From contig NZ_JASJEV010000006.1 of assembly GCF_030067675.1 (NCBI RefSeq), positions 240,074-304,073 of the forward strand: DNA of 64,000 nt, read 5' to 3'. The stretch is from Chelatococcus albus (GTDB taxonomy: Bacteria > Pseudomonadota > Alphaproteobacteria > Rhizobiales > Beijerinckiaceae). Shown one piece after another: positions 11,504-19,817 of the stretch; position 1 is the first letter of the stretch; each line of letters begins with the position of its first letter. A program made the translations under genes and the position numbers. The notes under the pieces were generated by a model. The model made no database searches. It saw nothing but the letters and a program-made list of their open reading frames with translations, and was not told the DNA's origin.

Positions 11504-13117
11504 TCAGGCGTCGGCGACGAGCTGCGGCAGGTGGGTTTCGTACCACCGCCTCAGGTCGGCGAGCGCCGGATGCGCGAGGTTGCGCCCGAGGTAGCCTTCG
11601 ATGCGCGGCATGTGGCGCAGGTAGGCCGGCTTGCCGTCGCGCCTGTCGAGGCGGGTGAAGCCGCCGAGGATCTTGGTGGCGCGCTGGGCACCGAGGACGG
11701 CATAGGCGCGGGTGAAGGCGGCCAGGTCGAAGGCGGAGTCGTGCGCGCGCCGCGCCTGGGCGTAGGCCGCCAGCAGCTTCAGTTCGAGCTCGACCGGCAC
11801 GTCGACCCGGGCGTCCTGCAGGAGGGACACGAGGTCATAGGCCGGGTGGCCGAGGACCGTGTCCTGGAAGTCGATCATGCCGAGGCGGGCGACGCCCTCG
11901 CGCTCGGGCAGCCAGAACAGGTTGGGGGAGTGGAAGTCGCGCAGCGTCCAGGTGGCGGGCGCGGCGACGACCTCGGCGAGCAGGCGCGTCCAGAGGCTGA
12001 CGAATTCGGAGCGGGCGACCGCCGAAACGGGCTTCTGCGCCATGTGCGGCGCGTACCATTCGAGGAGAAGCTCCGCCTCGATCAGGAGCGCCTCGAGATC
12101 GTAGGGCGGAATGACATGGTCGCGCCCTTCCGTCACGGGCAGGACGTCGGGGAGCGTCGTCGTGTGCAGCTTGGCGAGCGCCAGCACGCCCTCGCCGTAG
12201 CGTTCGGCGATCGGTCCGTCGGGGCCGACGATGGGCTCGGTGCCGAGGTCCTCGACGAGAACGAGATGGGCGTCCGGATCGGCGCCGTAGATGCGCGGCG
12301 CGCTGAAGCCCAGCGCCCTGAGCCCCTTGTCGATGGCGATGAAGGCATGGACCGTGTCGGAGAGCCGGGCGATGACGTGGTAGGGCTTGCCCCGCCGCAC
12401 CGGCGGTCCCGGCACACGCGGCGGCGCGATCATCAGGATTGCGGTCTCGCCGCTCGGCTTCGTCAGGCGCTCGAACTGCCGGGTGGAGGCATCGCCCTGG
12501 ATGACGACGCGGCTGGCATCGCCCCAGCCCGTGCGGTCGAGGAGGGTGCGAATCCCCTTGAGCCGTTCGAGCCGCGGCACCCAGGCGCCGTGGCCCGTGA
12601 GCACCACGAGGCGCTGCGTGCTGCCGGCCTGCGGCATGAGGCGGAAGGCGATGTCGAGCCTGTCGGCGTTGAGTTCGCCGCCCGCCCGATCAGGCCATTC
12701 GACGAGGACGAGGGCGCCGTCCGCCGCCTCGTCCCAGCCGAGGCCTTCGAGCTCCTCCGGCCCGCCGATGCGGTAGAGATCGGCGTGCACCACCGTGCCC
12801 CAGGCCATCTCGTAGAGCTGCATGAGGGTGAAGGTGGGGCTCGGCACTTCGAGCTCCGGGTCGCCGGCGAGGGCGCGGACGAGCGCGCGGGCGAAGGTCG
12901 TCTTGCCGGCGCCGAGGTCGCCCGACAGGGTGACGAGGTCGTTCGCCTTCAGCTCGCCGGCGAGGACGCCGGCGAGGCGCAGGGTTGCCGCTTCGTCGGG
13001 CAGCACCATCGTCCACCCGCTCGCCGCTCCGGCGGCGGCCTCCGCCGCGAGGGCGGCCGCCGGCGGGCCGCCGTCGGTCGAGAGCTCGTTGCTCATGCGT
13101 GCCAATGCTTCCATCAT
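11504..13117 (-). CDS. tsaE: Bifunctional TsaE (tRNA t6A synthesis ATPase) / AmgK-like sugar kinase fusion
   Basis: This 537-residue protein has two domains. Residues ~40-180 are TsaE, with Walker A SGDLGAGKTTF at 65-75 and PSPTFTLMQLYE. TsaE is the ATPase needed by TsaBD to make N6-threonylcarbamoyladenosine at position 37 of ANN-decoding tRNAs. Residues ~190-530 form an aminoglycoside-phosphotransferase-fold kinase with catalytic LRDFHSPNLFWL and metal-binding MIDFQD, resembling AmgK, the anomeric kinase for MurNAc/GlcNAc. The fusion is common in alphaproteobacteria. The ATG overlaps the divL stop (ATGA), and the gene lies immediately before a MurU-like gene, so the second domain probably feeds UDP-MurNAc recycling. 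Confidence 0.93.
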   Translation of the reverse strand: MMEALARMSNELSTDGGPPAAALAAEAAAGAASGWTMVLPDEAATLRLAGVLAGELKANDLVTLSGDLGAGKTTFARALVRALAGDPELEVPSPTFTLMQLYEMAWGTVVHADLYRIGGPEELEGLGWDEAADGALVLVEWPDRAGGELNADRLDIAFRLMPQAGSTQRLVVLTGHGAWVPRLERLKGIRTLLDRTGWGDASRVVIQGDASTRQFERLTKPSGETAILMIAPPRVPGPPVRRGKPYHVIARLSDTVHAFIAIDKGLRALGFSAPRIYGADPDAHLVLVEDLGTEPIVGPDGPIAERYGEGVLALAKLHTTTLPDVLPVTEGRDHVIPPYDLEALLIEAELLLEWYAPHMAQKPVSAVARSEFVSLWTRLLAEVVAAPATWTLRDFHSPNLFWLPEREGVARLGMIDFQDTVLGHPAYDLVSLLQDARVDVPVELELKLLAAYAQARRAHDSAFDLAAFTRAYAVLGAQRATKILGGFTRLDRRDGKPAYLRHMPRIEGYLGRNLAHPALADLRRWYETHLPQLVADA

Positions 13118-15642
13118 TCGGCGGCCTCGCGTGCTGCCGTGCCCTCGGCGGGGAAGTAACAGGAGACGATCGTGCCGCGCCCGGGCGTCGAGTCGAGCTC
13201 GACATGCCCGCCGTGCAGCTGCACGAACGAGCGAACGATGGCGAGACCAAGGCCGACGCCGCGATGGCGCGAGCCGAGCGTGTGGCTCTCGAAGCGCTCG
13301 AACACCTTGGCGATCACCTCCGGCGGTATGCCTCGCCCCTGATCCGCGACCGCAAAGACGACCTCGGCGTCCGTCTTGTGCGCGCTGAGGCGCACCGTCT
13401 GGCCCTCCGACGAGAAGCCGATGGCGTTCGACAGGAGGTTGAACAGCACCTGCCGCACGCGCTTGCCGTCGGCGCGGAAGGTGCCGATGTCCGGCGCCGT
13501 GTCGATCTCCAGGCGGATGGCGGACTCGGCCAGGCGGTCCTCGAGCCCGCGCACGGCGGCCGTGATCGTCTCGCGGATGTCCACCTCTTCGAGCGCGAGC
13601 TCCATGGCGCCCTGGTCGATGCTGGCGAGATCGAGAATGTCGTTGATGATGGCGAGCAGCGCCGCCGAGGAGCGCATGATGTGCGTGGCGTATTCGCGCT
13701 GCTTGGCGTTCAGCGGGCCGACCGTCTCGTCGCCGAGGAGCTGCACGAAGCCGATGATGTTGGTGAGCGGCGAGCGCAGCTCGTAGGACACGTGATGGAC
13801 GAAGTCGTCACGCAGGCGCGAGGCGTTCTCGAGCGCCTCGTTGCGCTCGGTCAAGGCCCGCTCCACGTTCACGCTCGCGGTCACATCGGTGAAGGTGAGC
13901 AGTGTGGCTCCGTCGGGCAGCGGCGCCGCGGCGCAATCGAGCACGACGCCGTCGGCTCGCCGCATGCGGCAGGCGAGGCCCGTGCGCATATCGTGCACGC
14001 CGGCGACAGCGCCGCGGATGTCGTTCCAGGGCTCTTCGTCGGGGGCGAGGCGGCGGCAGGCGGCGATGACGGCGTCGATGTGCGGCCGACCGGCGGTGAA
14101 GTCGCCCGCCATACCCCACAGAGTGGCGAAGGCCGGGTTGGACAGCTTGAGGCAGCCGTCGGTCCCGAAGACCGCGACGCCCTCGCGCAGCGAATCGAGC
14201 GTCTCGCCCTGGGTACGGATGAGCGTGTTGAACTGCGATTCGAGGTGGAAGCGCTCCGTCACGTCGTCGAAGAGATAGGTGATGCCCCCTTGCGGGTTGG
14301 GATTGGCGACGACGCGGAGCGTGCGGCCGTCCGGCAGGTGCCACCACTGCTCCTGGGCCTCGACCGCGCGGTAGGCGGCGAGCACGGAGGCCTTCCAGCC
14401 GCGGAAGTCGGCCTGCTCGGGCAGGCGCCGGGCGGTGCGCAGCCGGTCGAGGATCTCGCCGTCGCTCGGCCCGCCGTCGAGGAAGGCCTGGTCGAGGTTC
14501 CAGAGCTGGCGATAGGCGGCATTGTGGAAGATGAGATGCTGCCTGGCGTCGAAGATCGCCACCGCCGTCGACAGCTGGTCGAGGGTGCGCACGTGCGCAT
14601 CCTTCTGCCGCGCGAGGTCGGCCCGGGCCGCCTCGAGGTCGGACACGTCGACCGCGATGCCGGCGCTGCCGCCGGCGGCCGCCGTCTCGACCACGTCCAC
14701 AGCGCGGCGGTTCCCGGCCATGACGGCGGCGACGCGCGCCACATAGGGCTGGCCGGAGGCGCGGATGCGCCGTGCCGCCTCACGCACCGTCCTGTCGAGC
14801 AATTCGAGCCCGCGGCGCACGGCGTCGCGGCCGTCCTCGGCCTCGACGGCGCGGGCATAGGCCGCGTTCGTCCAGGTCAGCACGCCGTCGGCGTTGCGCA
14901 GCCACACCGGTTGCGGCACGGCGTCGAGCATGGCGTTGAGCGTGTCGAGCTCGCCGCGTGCGGCCGTCAGCTCCTCGCGCGCGCGGATGAGCTCCAGGCG
15001 GTCGCCCGTCACCTCGCGCAGGCGCATCACGGCGCGCGCGCCGACGGCCCGGCCTTCGATGTCGAGATAGCGCCCGGCGAGCGAGCGCAGGAGCAGACGA
15101 AATCCCTCGCCCCGTTCCTTCAGGCGGTCGAGGGCCGCCTCCAGCGCCTGCGCGTTGGGTGCCGGCAGCCAGGAGCCGAAGGCGAGCACGCGGCGGGGCG
15201 GGCCGCGATCGGCGACGATGGCGGTATCCCCCTCGATGACCGGCTCCTCGTCGCGGCCGCTCCAGCTCACGACGATCTGCGGCTCGGCGGCCAGGATCAC
15301 GTCGGCGCAGTCGCTGCGGGCCCTGAGATCGGCGAGCTCGCGGGCGAGGGCCGCTTCGCGCTGCGTCCAGCGCTTGCGCTCGCGCAGGTGGAGGAGGGCC
15401 GTCGTCGTCGAGAAGATGACGAGGCCGATGAAGACGGCGAGCCCCGTCGCATTGTAGGGATCGATGAGCGACAGGGACGAGACGAGCAGGGGCGCCGGCT
15501 GGGTCGCCGGCGGGGTCTGCGCCAGCGCGGCGCCGGAGAGGAGGAGCGCTGCCGGCGCCGCCGAGCACCGCAGGGCGCGGCGCAAGGCGGCGGCAGCCCG
15601 CCCTGAGCGCTCGGTGGCGCGCCTCGCATCCGCCCTCGCCAT
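13114..15642 (-). CDS. divL: DivL-type PAS-domain tyrosine pseudo-histidine kinase
   Basis: This 842-residue membrane protein is built like a sensor histidine kinase. It has a signal-like hydrophobic stretch near residues 22-41, one membrane segment at ~66-86, several PAS domains (~230-600), a HisKA-like dimerisation domain and an HATPase domain (DQGRGIPPE, then GVGLGLAIVRS). The phospho-acceptor box reads VSYELRSPL, where kinases normally have S-H-E-L-R. Tyr620 (codon 13783-13785) replaces the histidine, the hallmark of Caulobacter DivL. DivL senses phosphorylated DivK through its PAS region and controls CckA and hence the cell-cycle regulator CtrA. No response regulator is adjacent. A TTAACCA sequence about 100 bp upstream on the minus strand resembles a CtrA half-site (weak). 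Confidence 0.88.
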   Translation of the reverse strand: MARADARRATERSGRAAAALRRALRCSAAPAALLLSGAALAQTPPATQPAPLLVSSLSLIDPYNATGLAVFIGLVIFSTTTALLHLRERKRWTQREAALARELADLRARSDCADVILAAEPQIVVSWSGRDEEPVIEGDTAIVADRGPPRRVLAFGSWLPAPNAQALEAALDRLKERGEGFRLLLRSLAGRYLDIEGRAVGARAVMRLREVTGDRLELIRAREELTAARGELDTLNAMLDAVPQPVWLRNADGVLTWTNAAYARAVEAEDGRDAVRRGLELLDRTVREAARRIRASGQPYVARVAAVMAGNRRAVDVVETAAAGGSAGIAVDVSDLEAARADLARQKDAHVRTLDQLSTAVAIFDARQHLIFHNAAYRQLWNLDQAFLDGGPSDGEILDRLRTARRLPEQADFRGWKASVLAAYRAVEAQEQWWHLPDGRTLRVVANPNPQGGITYLFDDVTERFHLESQFNTLIRTQGETLDSLREGVAVFGTDGCLKLSNPAFATLWGMAGDFTAGRPHIDAVIAACRRLAPDEEPWNDIRGAVAGVHDMRTGLACRMRRADGVVLDCAAAPLPDGATLLTFTDVTASVNVERALTERNEALENASRLRDDFVHHVSYELRSPLTNIIGFVQLLGDETVGPLNAKQREYATHIMRSSAALLAIINDILDLASIDQGAMELALEEVDIRETITAAVRGLEDRLAESAIRLEIDTAPDIGTFRADGKRVRQVLFNLLSNAIGFSSEGQTVRLSAHKTDAEVVFAVADQGRGIPPEVIAKVFERFESHTLGSRHRGVGLGLAIVRSFVQLHGGHVELDSTPGRGTIVSCYFPAEGTAAREAAE

Positions 15643-15758
15643 TGCCGCTCCTCGTCACCCCCGTCGCCGCCGGCCCGCGCGGGATGGGCCCGCGGCCGCC
15701 GAATCAGCCCCACAATAGCGGTTACGAGACTCCCGCAGGAAGTGGTTAACGAAACGGC

Positions 15759-15791
15759 AAGGCCGCCCGGCGCGGCTCAACCGGGCGGCTT
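15759..15791 (-). terminator. Stem-loop terminator of ahcY
   Basis: A 9-bp perfect stem (GCCGCCCGG at 15762-15770 with CCGGGCGGC at 15781-15789) closes a 10-nt loop 25 bp beyond the ahcY stop. The minus-strand 3' flank is only moderately T-rich (CCTTGCCGTTTCG), so termination may be partial. Confidence 0.6.
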
Positions 15792-15814
15792 GCGGGGCGC
15801 GTCCTGCGCGCCGA

Positions 15815-17212
15815 TCAGTAGCGGTAGTGCTCGGGCTTGAACGGGCCTTCCGGCGACACGCCGATATAGGCCGCCTGGTCCTCGCGCAGCTTGGTGAGCT
15901 TCACGCCGATCTTGGCGAGGTGGAGCCGCGCCACCTTCTCGTCGAGCTGCTTGGGCAGGGTGTAGACCTTCTTGCCGTACTGACCGTTCCTGGTGAACAG
16001 CTCGATCTGCGCCAGCGTCTGGTTGGTGAAGGACGCCGACATGACGAAGGAGGGGTGGCCCATGGCGTTGCCGAGGTTCACGAGCCGGCCCTCCGACAGG
16101 AGGATGATGCGCTTGCCGTCCGGGAACTCGACCTCGTCCACCTGCGGCTTGATGTTGTGCCACTTGAAGTTGCGCAGGCCCGAGACCTGGATCTCGTTGT
16201 CGAAGTGGCCGATGTTGCAGACGATGGCGCGGTCCTTCATCGCCCGCATGTGCTCGACGGTGATGACGTCCTTGTTGCCGGTCGCCGTCACGAAGATGTC
16301 GGCGCGCGGCGCCGCGTCCTCCATGGTCGTGACCTCGTAGCCCTCCATCGCCGCCTGCAGGGCGCAGATCGGGTCGACCTCCGACACCATGACGCGGCAG
16401 CCGGCGTTGCGCAGCGAGGCGGCGGAGCCCTTGCCCACGTCGCCGAAGCCCGCGACCATGGCGACCTTGCCGGCCATCATCACGTCGGTGCCGCGGCGGA
16501 TGCCGTCGACGAGCGATTCGCGGCAGCCGTAGAGATTGTCGAACTTCGACTTCGTCACCGAGTCGTTGACGTTGATCGCCGGGAAGAGGAGCTTGCCCTC
16601 CTTCTCCATGATGTAGAGGCGGTGCACGCCCGTCGTCGTCTCCTCCGAGACGCCGCGGATGTTCTTCGCGAGCTCGGCGAACCAGCCGGGCTTCTCCACG
16701 AGCGTGCGCTTGATGAGCGCGAAGAGGATCTCCTCCTCCTCCGAGCCCGGCTCGGCGAGGAAAGCGGTGTCGCCCTGCTCGGCCCTGAGGCCGAGGTGCA
16801 CGAGGAGCGTCGCGTCACCGCCGTCGTCGAGGATCATGTTGGGCGTGCCGCCATCGTGCCACTCGAGGATGCGGCGGGTGTAGTTCCAGTAATCCTCGAG
16901 CGTCTCGCCCTTCACCGCGAAGACCGGGATGCCGCGGGCGGCGATCGCGGCGGCGGCGTGGTCCTGCGTCGAGTAGATGTTGCACGAGGCCCAGCGGATG
17001 TCGGCGCCGAGCGCGGCGAGCGTCTCGATGAGCACCGCCGTCTGGATCGTCATGTGCAGGGAGCCGGCGATGCGCGCACCCTTGAGCGGCTGCGAGGGGC
17101 CATATTCCTCGCGTACGGCCATGAGGCCGGGCATCTCGCTCTCGGCGATGGCGATCTCCTTGCGGCCCCAGTCGGCGAGCCCGAGATCCTTGACGACGAA
17201 ATCCTGCGACAT
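15815..17212 (-). CDS. ahcY: S-adenosyl-L-homocysteine hydrolase
   Basis: This 465-residue cytoplasmic enzyme hydrolyses S-adenosylhomocysteine to adenosine and homocysteine, relieving product inhibition of methyltransferases. It has the normal family length. The NAD-binding glycine loop is [13 protein letters not shown], and active-site segments such as [14 protein letters not shown] and the C-terminal KPEHYRY are intact. The protein starts [21 protein letters not shown] SahR-like palindrome 74-89 bp upstream suggests repression that is lifted when S-adenosylhomocysteine accumulates. A stem-loop terminator separates it from divL. Confidence 0.98.
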   Translation of the reverse strand: MSQDFVVKDLGLADWGRKEIAIAESEMPGLMAVREEYGPSQPLKGARIAGSLHMTIQTAVLIETLAALGADIRWASCNIYSTQDHAAAAIAARGIPVFAVKGETLEDYWNYTRRILEWHDGGTPNMILDDGGDATLLVHLGLRAEQGDTAFLAEPGSEEEEILFALIKRTLVEKPGWFAELAKNIRGVSEETTTGVHRLYIMEKEGKLLFPAINVNDSVTKSKFDNLYGCRESLVDGIRRGTDVMMAGKVAMVAGFGDVGKGSAASLRNAGCRVMVSEVDPICALQAAMEGYEVTTMEDAAPRADIFVTATGNKDVITVEHMRAMKDRAIVCNIGHFDNEIQVSGLRNFKWHNIKPQVDEVEFPDGKRIILLSEGRLVNLGNAMGHPSFVMSASFTNQTLAQIELFTRNGQYGKKVYTLPKQLDEKVARLHLAKIGVKLTKLREDQAAYIGVSPEGPFKPEHYRY

Positions 17213-17285
17213 GGTTCGACGATCCGCTGCTGTTCACGAAGTCGCGCGGTCTATAGCAGCCCGCGCGAGGCGAGGCAATAAAGAC

Positions 17286-17301
17286 ATAAAGAAGTCTTTA
17301 T
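17286..17301 (-). promoter_or_regulatory. Candidate SahR operator upstream of ahcY
   Basis: The sequence ATAAAGA-AG-TCTTTAT is a perfect 7-2-7 inverted repeat in an otherwise very GC-rich region, 74 bp before the ahcY start. It resembles the AT-rich palindrome I recall for the ArsR-family regulator SahR in Rhizobiales, which controls S-adenosylmethionine recycling genes. A further partial repeat (ATAAAGAC) sits at 17278-17285. The assignment rests on motif similarity and on the downstream gene. Confidence 0.6.
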
Positions 17302-17340
17302 ATGGCTTTCCGCGGGCGCGACGCCGCACGCACGGGCCCT

Positions 17341-17361
17341 CTCTCCCGCGGAGCGGGAGAG
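17341..17361. repeat. Short REP-like palindrome between ahcY and maeB
   Basis: CTCTCCCGC (17341-17349) and GCGGGAGAG (17353-17361) form a perfect 9-bp stem with a 3-nt loop, 16 bp beyond the maeB stop. It resembles the CCCTCTCCC...GGGAGAGGG intergenic palindromes scattered in many proteobacterial genomes. No T-run follows, so it is not a classic terminator. Confidence 0.5.
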
Positions 17362-17377
17362 GGCGTTCCGCCGGCCG

Positions 17378-19660
17378 TCATCCGCCGATGTTGTAGGCGG
17401 CGAGGGCGGCCATGTTGACGATGTCGGAATCCTTGGCGCCGAGCGGCACGATCTGCACCGGCTTGTCGAGGCCGACGATCAGCGGACCGATGACGGTGGA
17501 GCCGCCGAGCTCCTGCAGCATCTTCGTCGAGATGGAGGCCGAGTGGAAGGCAGGCATGATGAGGACGTTGGCCGGGCCCGTCAGGCGGCAGAAGGGATAG
17601 GCGGCGATGTGGTCGCGGTTGAGGGCCACGTCGGCCGCCATCTCGCCGTCGTACTCGAAGTCGCAGCGTCGGCCGTCGAGGATGCGCACCGCCTCCTGCA
17701 CGCGCTGCGAGCGCTCGCCCGGCGGCTGGCCGAAATTCGAGAAGGCGAGCATGGCGACGCGCGGCTCGTAGCCGAGGCGCTTCGCGACGCCGGCGGCCTC
17801 CACCGCGATCTCGGCAAGGTCCTGGGCGCCGGGCATCTCGGTGATGGCGGTATCGGCGACGAGCACGGTGCGCCCGCGGGCCAGCACGATGGACACGCCG
17901 ATGACGCGGTGGCCGGGCTTGTGGTCGATGACGCGGCGCACGTCCTCGAGCGCGGTGGAATAGTTGCGCGTCACGCCCGTCACCATGGCGTCGGCATCGC
18001 CCAGCGCCACCATGGCGGCGCCGAAGTGATTGCGGTCCTGGTTGATGAGCCGCTGGCAGTCGCGCAGGAGGAAGCCCTTGCGCTGCAGCCGCTCGTAGAG
18101 GAACTGCGCATAGGTGGCGTTGCGGTGTGACAGCCGGGCGTTGTGGACCTCGATGCCCTCCTTGCCCTCGAGGTCGATGCCGGCGAGCTCGGCGGTCTCG
18201 TAGACACGGTCCTCACGGCCGACGAGGATCGCGGTGCCGAGCCCCTGGTTGACGAAGGACGCGGCGGCGCGGATGACCTGCTCCTCCTCGCCCTCGGCGA
18301 AGACGACGCGCTTGGGATAGCGCCGCACGCGCTCGAAGATGCGGTTGAGCGTGCCGGCGACAGGGTCACGCCGGGCCGAGAGCTGCGCCTTGTAGCCGCG
18401 CATGTCGACGATCGGCCGCCGGGCGACGCCCGTGTCCATCGCCGCTTGCGCCACGGCTGCCGGCACCACGTGGATGAGGCGGGGATCGAAGGGCACGGGG
18501 ATGATGTAGTCCCGGCCGAAGCGCGGGCGCGCGCCCTGGTAGGCGGCCGCGACCTCGTCCGGCACGTCCTCGCGCGCGAGCTCGGCGAGCGCCTTCGCCG
18601 CGGCGATCTTCATCTCCATGTTGATGGTCGTCGCGCGCACGTCGAGGGCGCCGCGGAAGATGTAGGGAAAGCCGAGGACGTTGTTGACCTGGTTCGGATA
18701 GTCGGAGCGGCCGGTCGCCATGATGGCGTCGTCGCGGACCGCGGCCACCTCCTCGGGCAGGATCTCCGGGTCGGGGTTGGCCATGGCGAAGATGATCGGG
18801 TTCGGTGCCATGGAGGCGACCATCTCGGGTGTCAGCGCTCCCTTGGCCGAGAGGCCGAAGAAGACGTCAGCCCCCCTCACGGCGTCGGCGAGCGTGCGCG
18901 CCTCGGTGTCGGCGGCGTGCGCCGACTTCCACTGGTTCATGCCCTCGATGCGGCCCTTGTACACGGCGCCCTTGGTGTCGCAGAGGATGACGTTGTCGGG
19001 CGCGAAGCCCATCGCCTTGATGAGCTCGGCGCAGGCGATGCCCGCGGCCCCGGCGCCGTTGATGACGAGCTTCGTCGAGGTGACGTCGCGGCCGGTCAGG
19101 TGCAGGGCGTTGACGAGACCGGCCGCGGCAATGATCGCCGTTCCGTGCTGGTCGTCATGGAACACCGGGATGTCCATGAGCTCGCGCAGGCGCTCCTCGA
19201 TGATGAAGCACTCGGGCGCCTTGATGTCCTCTAGGTTGATGCCGCCGAAGGACGGGCCGAGGTAGCGCACGCAGTTGACGAATTCGTCCGCGTCCTCGGT
19301 CGCGACCTCGAGGTCGATCGAATCGACGTCGGCGAAGCGCTTGAAGAGGACCGACTTGCCCTCCATCACCGGCTTGGAGGCCAGCGCGCCAAGGTTGCCG
19401 AGGCCGAGGATCGCCGTGCCGTTCGAGACGACTGCGACGAGATTGCCGCGCGCCGTGTAGTCGAAGGCGCGGGTCGGGTCCTCGTGGATCGCCTTCACCG
19501 GCACGGCGACGCCGGGCGAATAGGCGAGCGAGAGGTCGCGCTGCGTCGCCATGGGCTTCGTCGGTACGATCTCGAGCTTGCCGGGCTTGCCCTGGGCGTG
19601 GAACTGCAGCGCTTCCTGGTCGGTGAAGGTCGGGCGGGCGCGGCGCTTGGACGTGTCCAT
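17378..19660 (-). CDS. maeB: NADP-dependent malic enzyme with C-terminal phosphotransacetylase-like domain
   Basis: This 760-residue enzyme decarboxylates malate to pyruvate with reduction of NADP. Residues ~1-430 form the malic enzyme, with AYSPGVAVPVKAI, HDDQHGTAIIAAAG and the nucleotide-binding loop INGAGAAGIA. Residues ~430-760 form the phosphate acetyltransferase-like domain typical of the large proteobacterial MaeB proteins. That domain usually has a regulatory rather than catalytic role. The gene diverges from mutS across 157 bp. Confidence 0.96.
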   Translation of the reverse strand: MDTSKRRARPTFTDQEALQFHAQGKPGKLEIVPTKPMATQRDLSLAYSPGVAVPVKAIHEDPTRAFDYTARGNLVAVVSNGTAILGLGNLGALASKPVMEGKSVLFKRFADVDSIDLEVATEDADEFVNCVRYLGPSFGGINLEDIKAPECFIIEERLRELMDIPVFHDDQHGTAIIAAAGLVNALHLTGRDVTSTKLVINGAGAAGIACAELIKAMGFAPDNVILCDTKGAVYKGRIEGMNQWKSAHAADTEARTLADAVRGADVFFGLSAKGALTPEMVASMAPNPIIFAMANPDPEILPEEVAAVRDDAIMATGRSDYPNQVNNVLGFPYIFRGALDVRATTINMEMKIAAAKALAELAREDVPDEVAAAYQGARPRFGRDYIIPVPFDPRLIHVVPAAVAQAAMDTGVARRPIVDMRGYKAQLSARRDPVAGTLNRIFERVRRYPKRVVFAEGEEEQVIRAAASFVNQGLGTAILVGREDRVYETAELAGIDLEGKEGIEVHNARLSHRNATYAQFLYERLQRKGFLLRDCQRLINQDRNHFGAAMVALGDADAMVTGVTRNYSTALEDVRRVIDHKPGHRVIGVSIVLARGRTVLVADTAITEMPGAQDLAEIAVEAAGVAKRLGYEPRVAMLAFSNFGQPPGERSQRVQEAVRILDGRRCDFEYDGEMAADVALNRDHIAAYPFCRLTGPANVLIMPAFHSASISTKMLQELGGSTVIGPLIVGLDKPVQIVPLGAKDSDIVNMAALAAYNIGG

Positions 19661-19817
19661 GACTGTGTTGCTTGCTCTCGTGAGGCGCTTCCGGAAGGGG
19701 TAACGACCTTACGGCACCGGCCGGCTCCGCGCCAAGCGGCGTTCTCCACCGCTTCGTGCAACACTGCTCTGCCGGACGGGTGAAAGCGCAAGGCTGCTCT
19801 GCTAGCGTCCGGCGGCC

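Noticed and set aside
13114..15642. Annotation as an ordinary orphan sensor histidine kinase
   Set aside because: The phospho-acceptor His is replaced by Tyr620, so it cannot act as a normal histidine kinase.
17213..17377. SAM-II or S-adenosylhomocysteine riboswitch upstream of ahcY
   Set aside because: I could not find the conserved pseudoknot elements; the AT-rich palindrome explains the region better as a protein operator.
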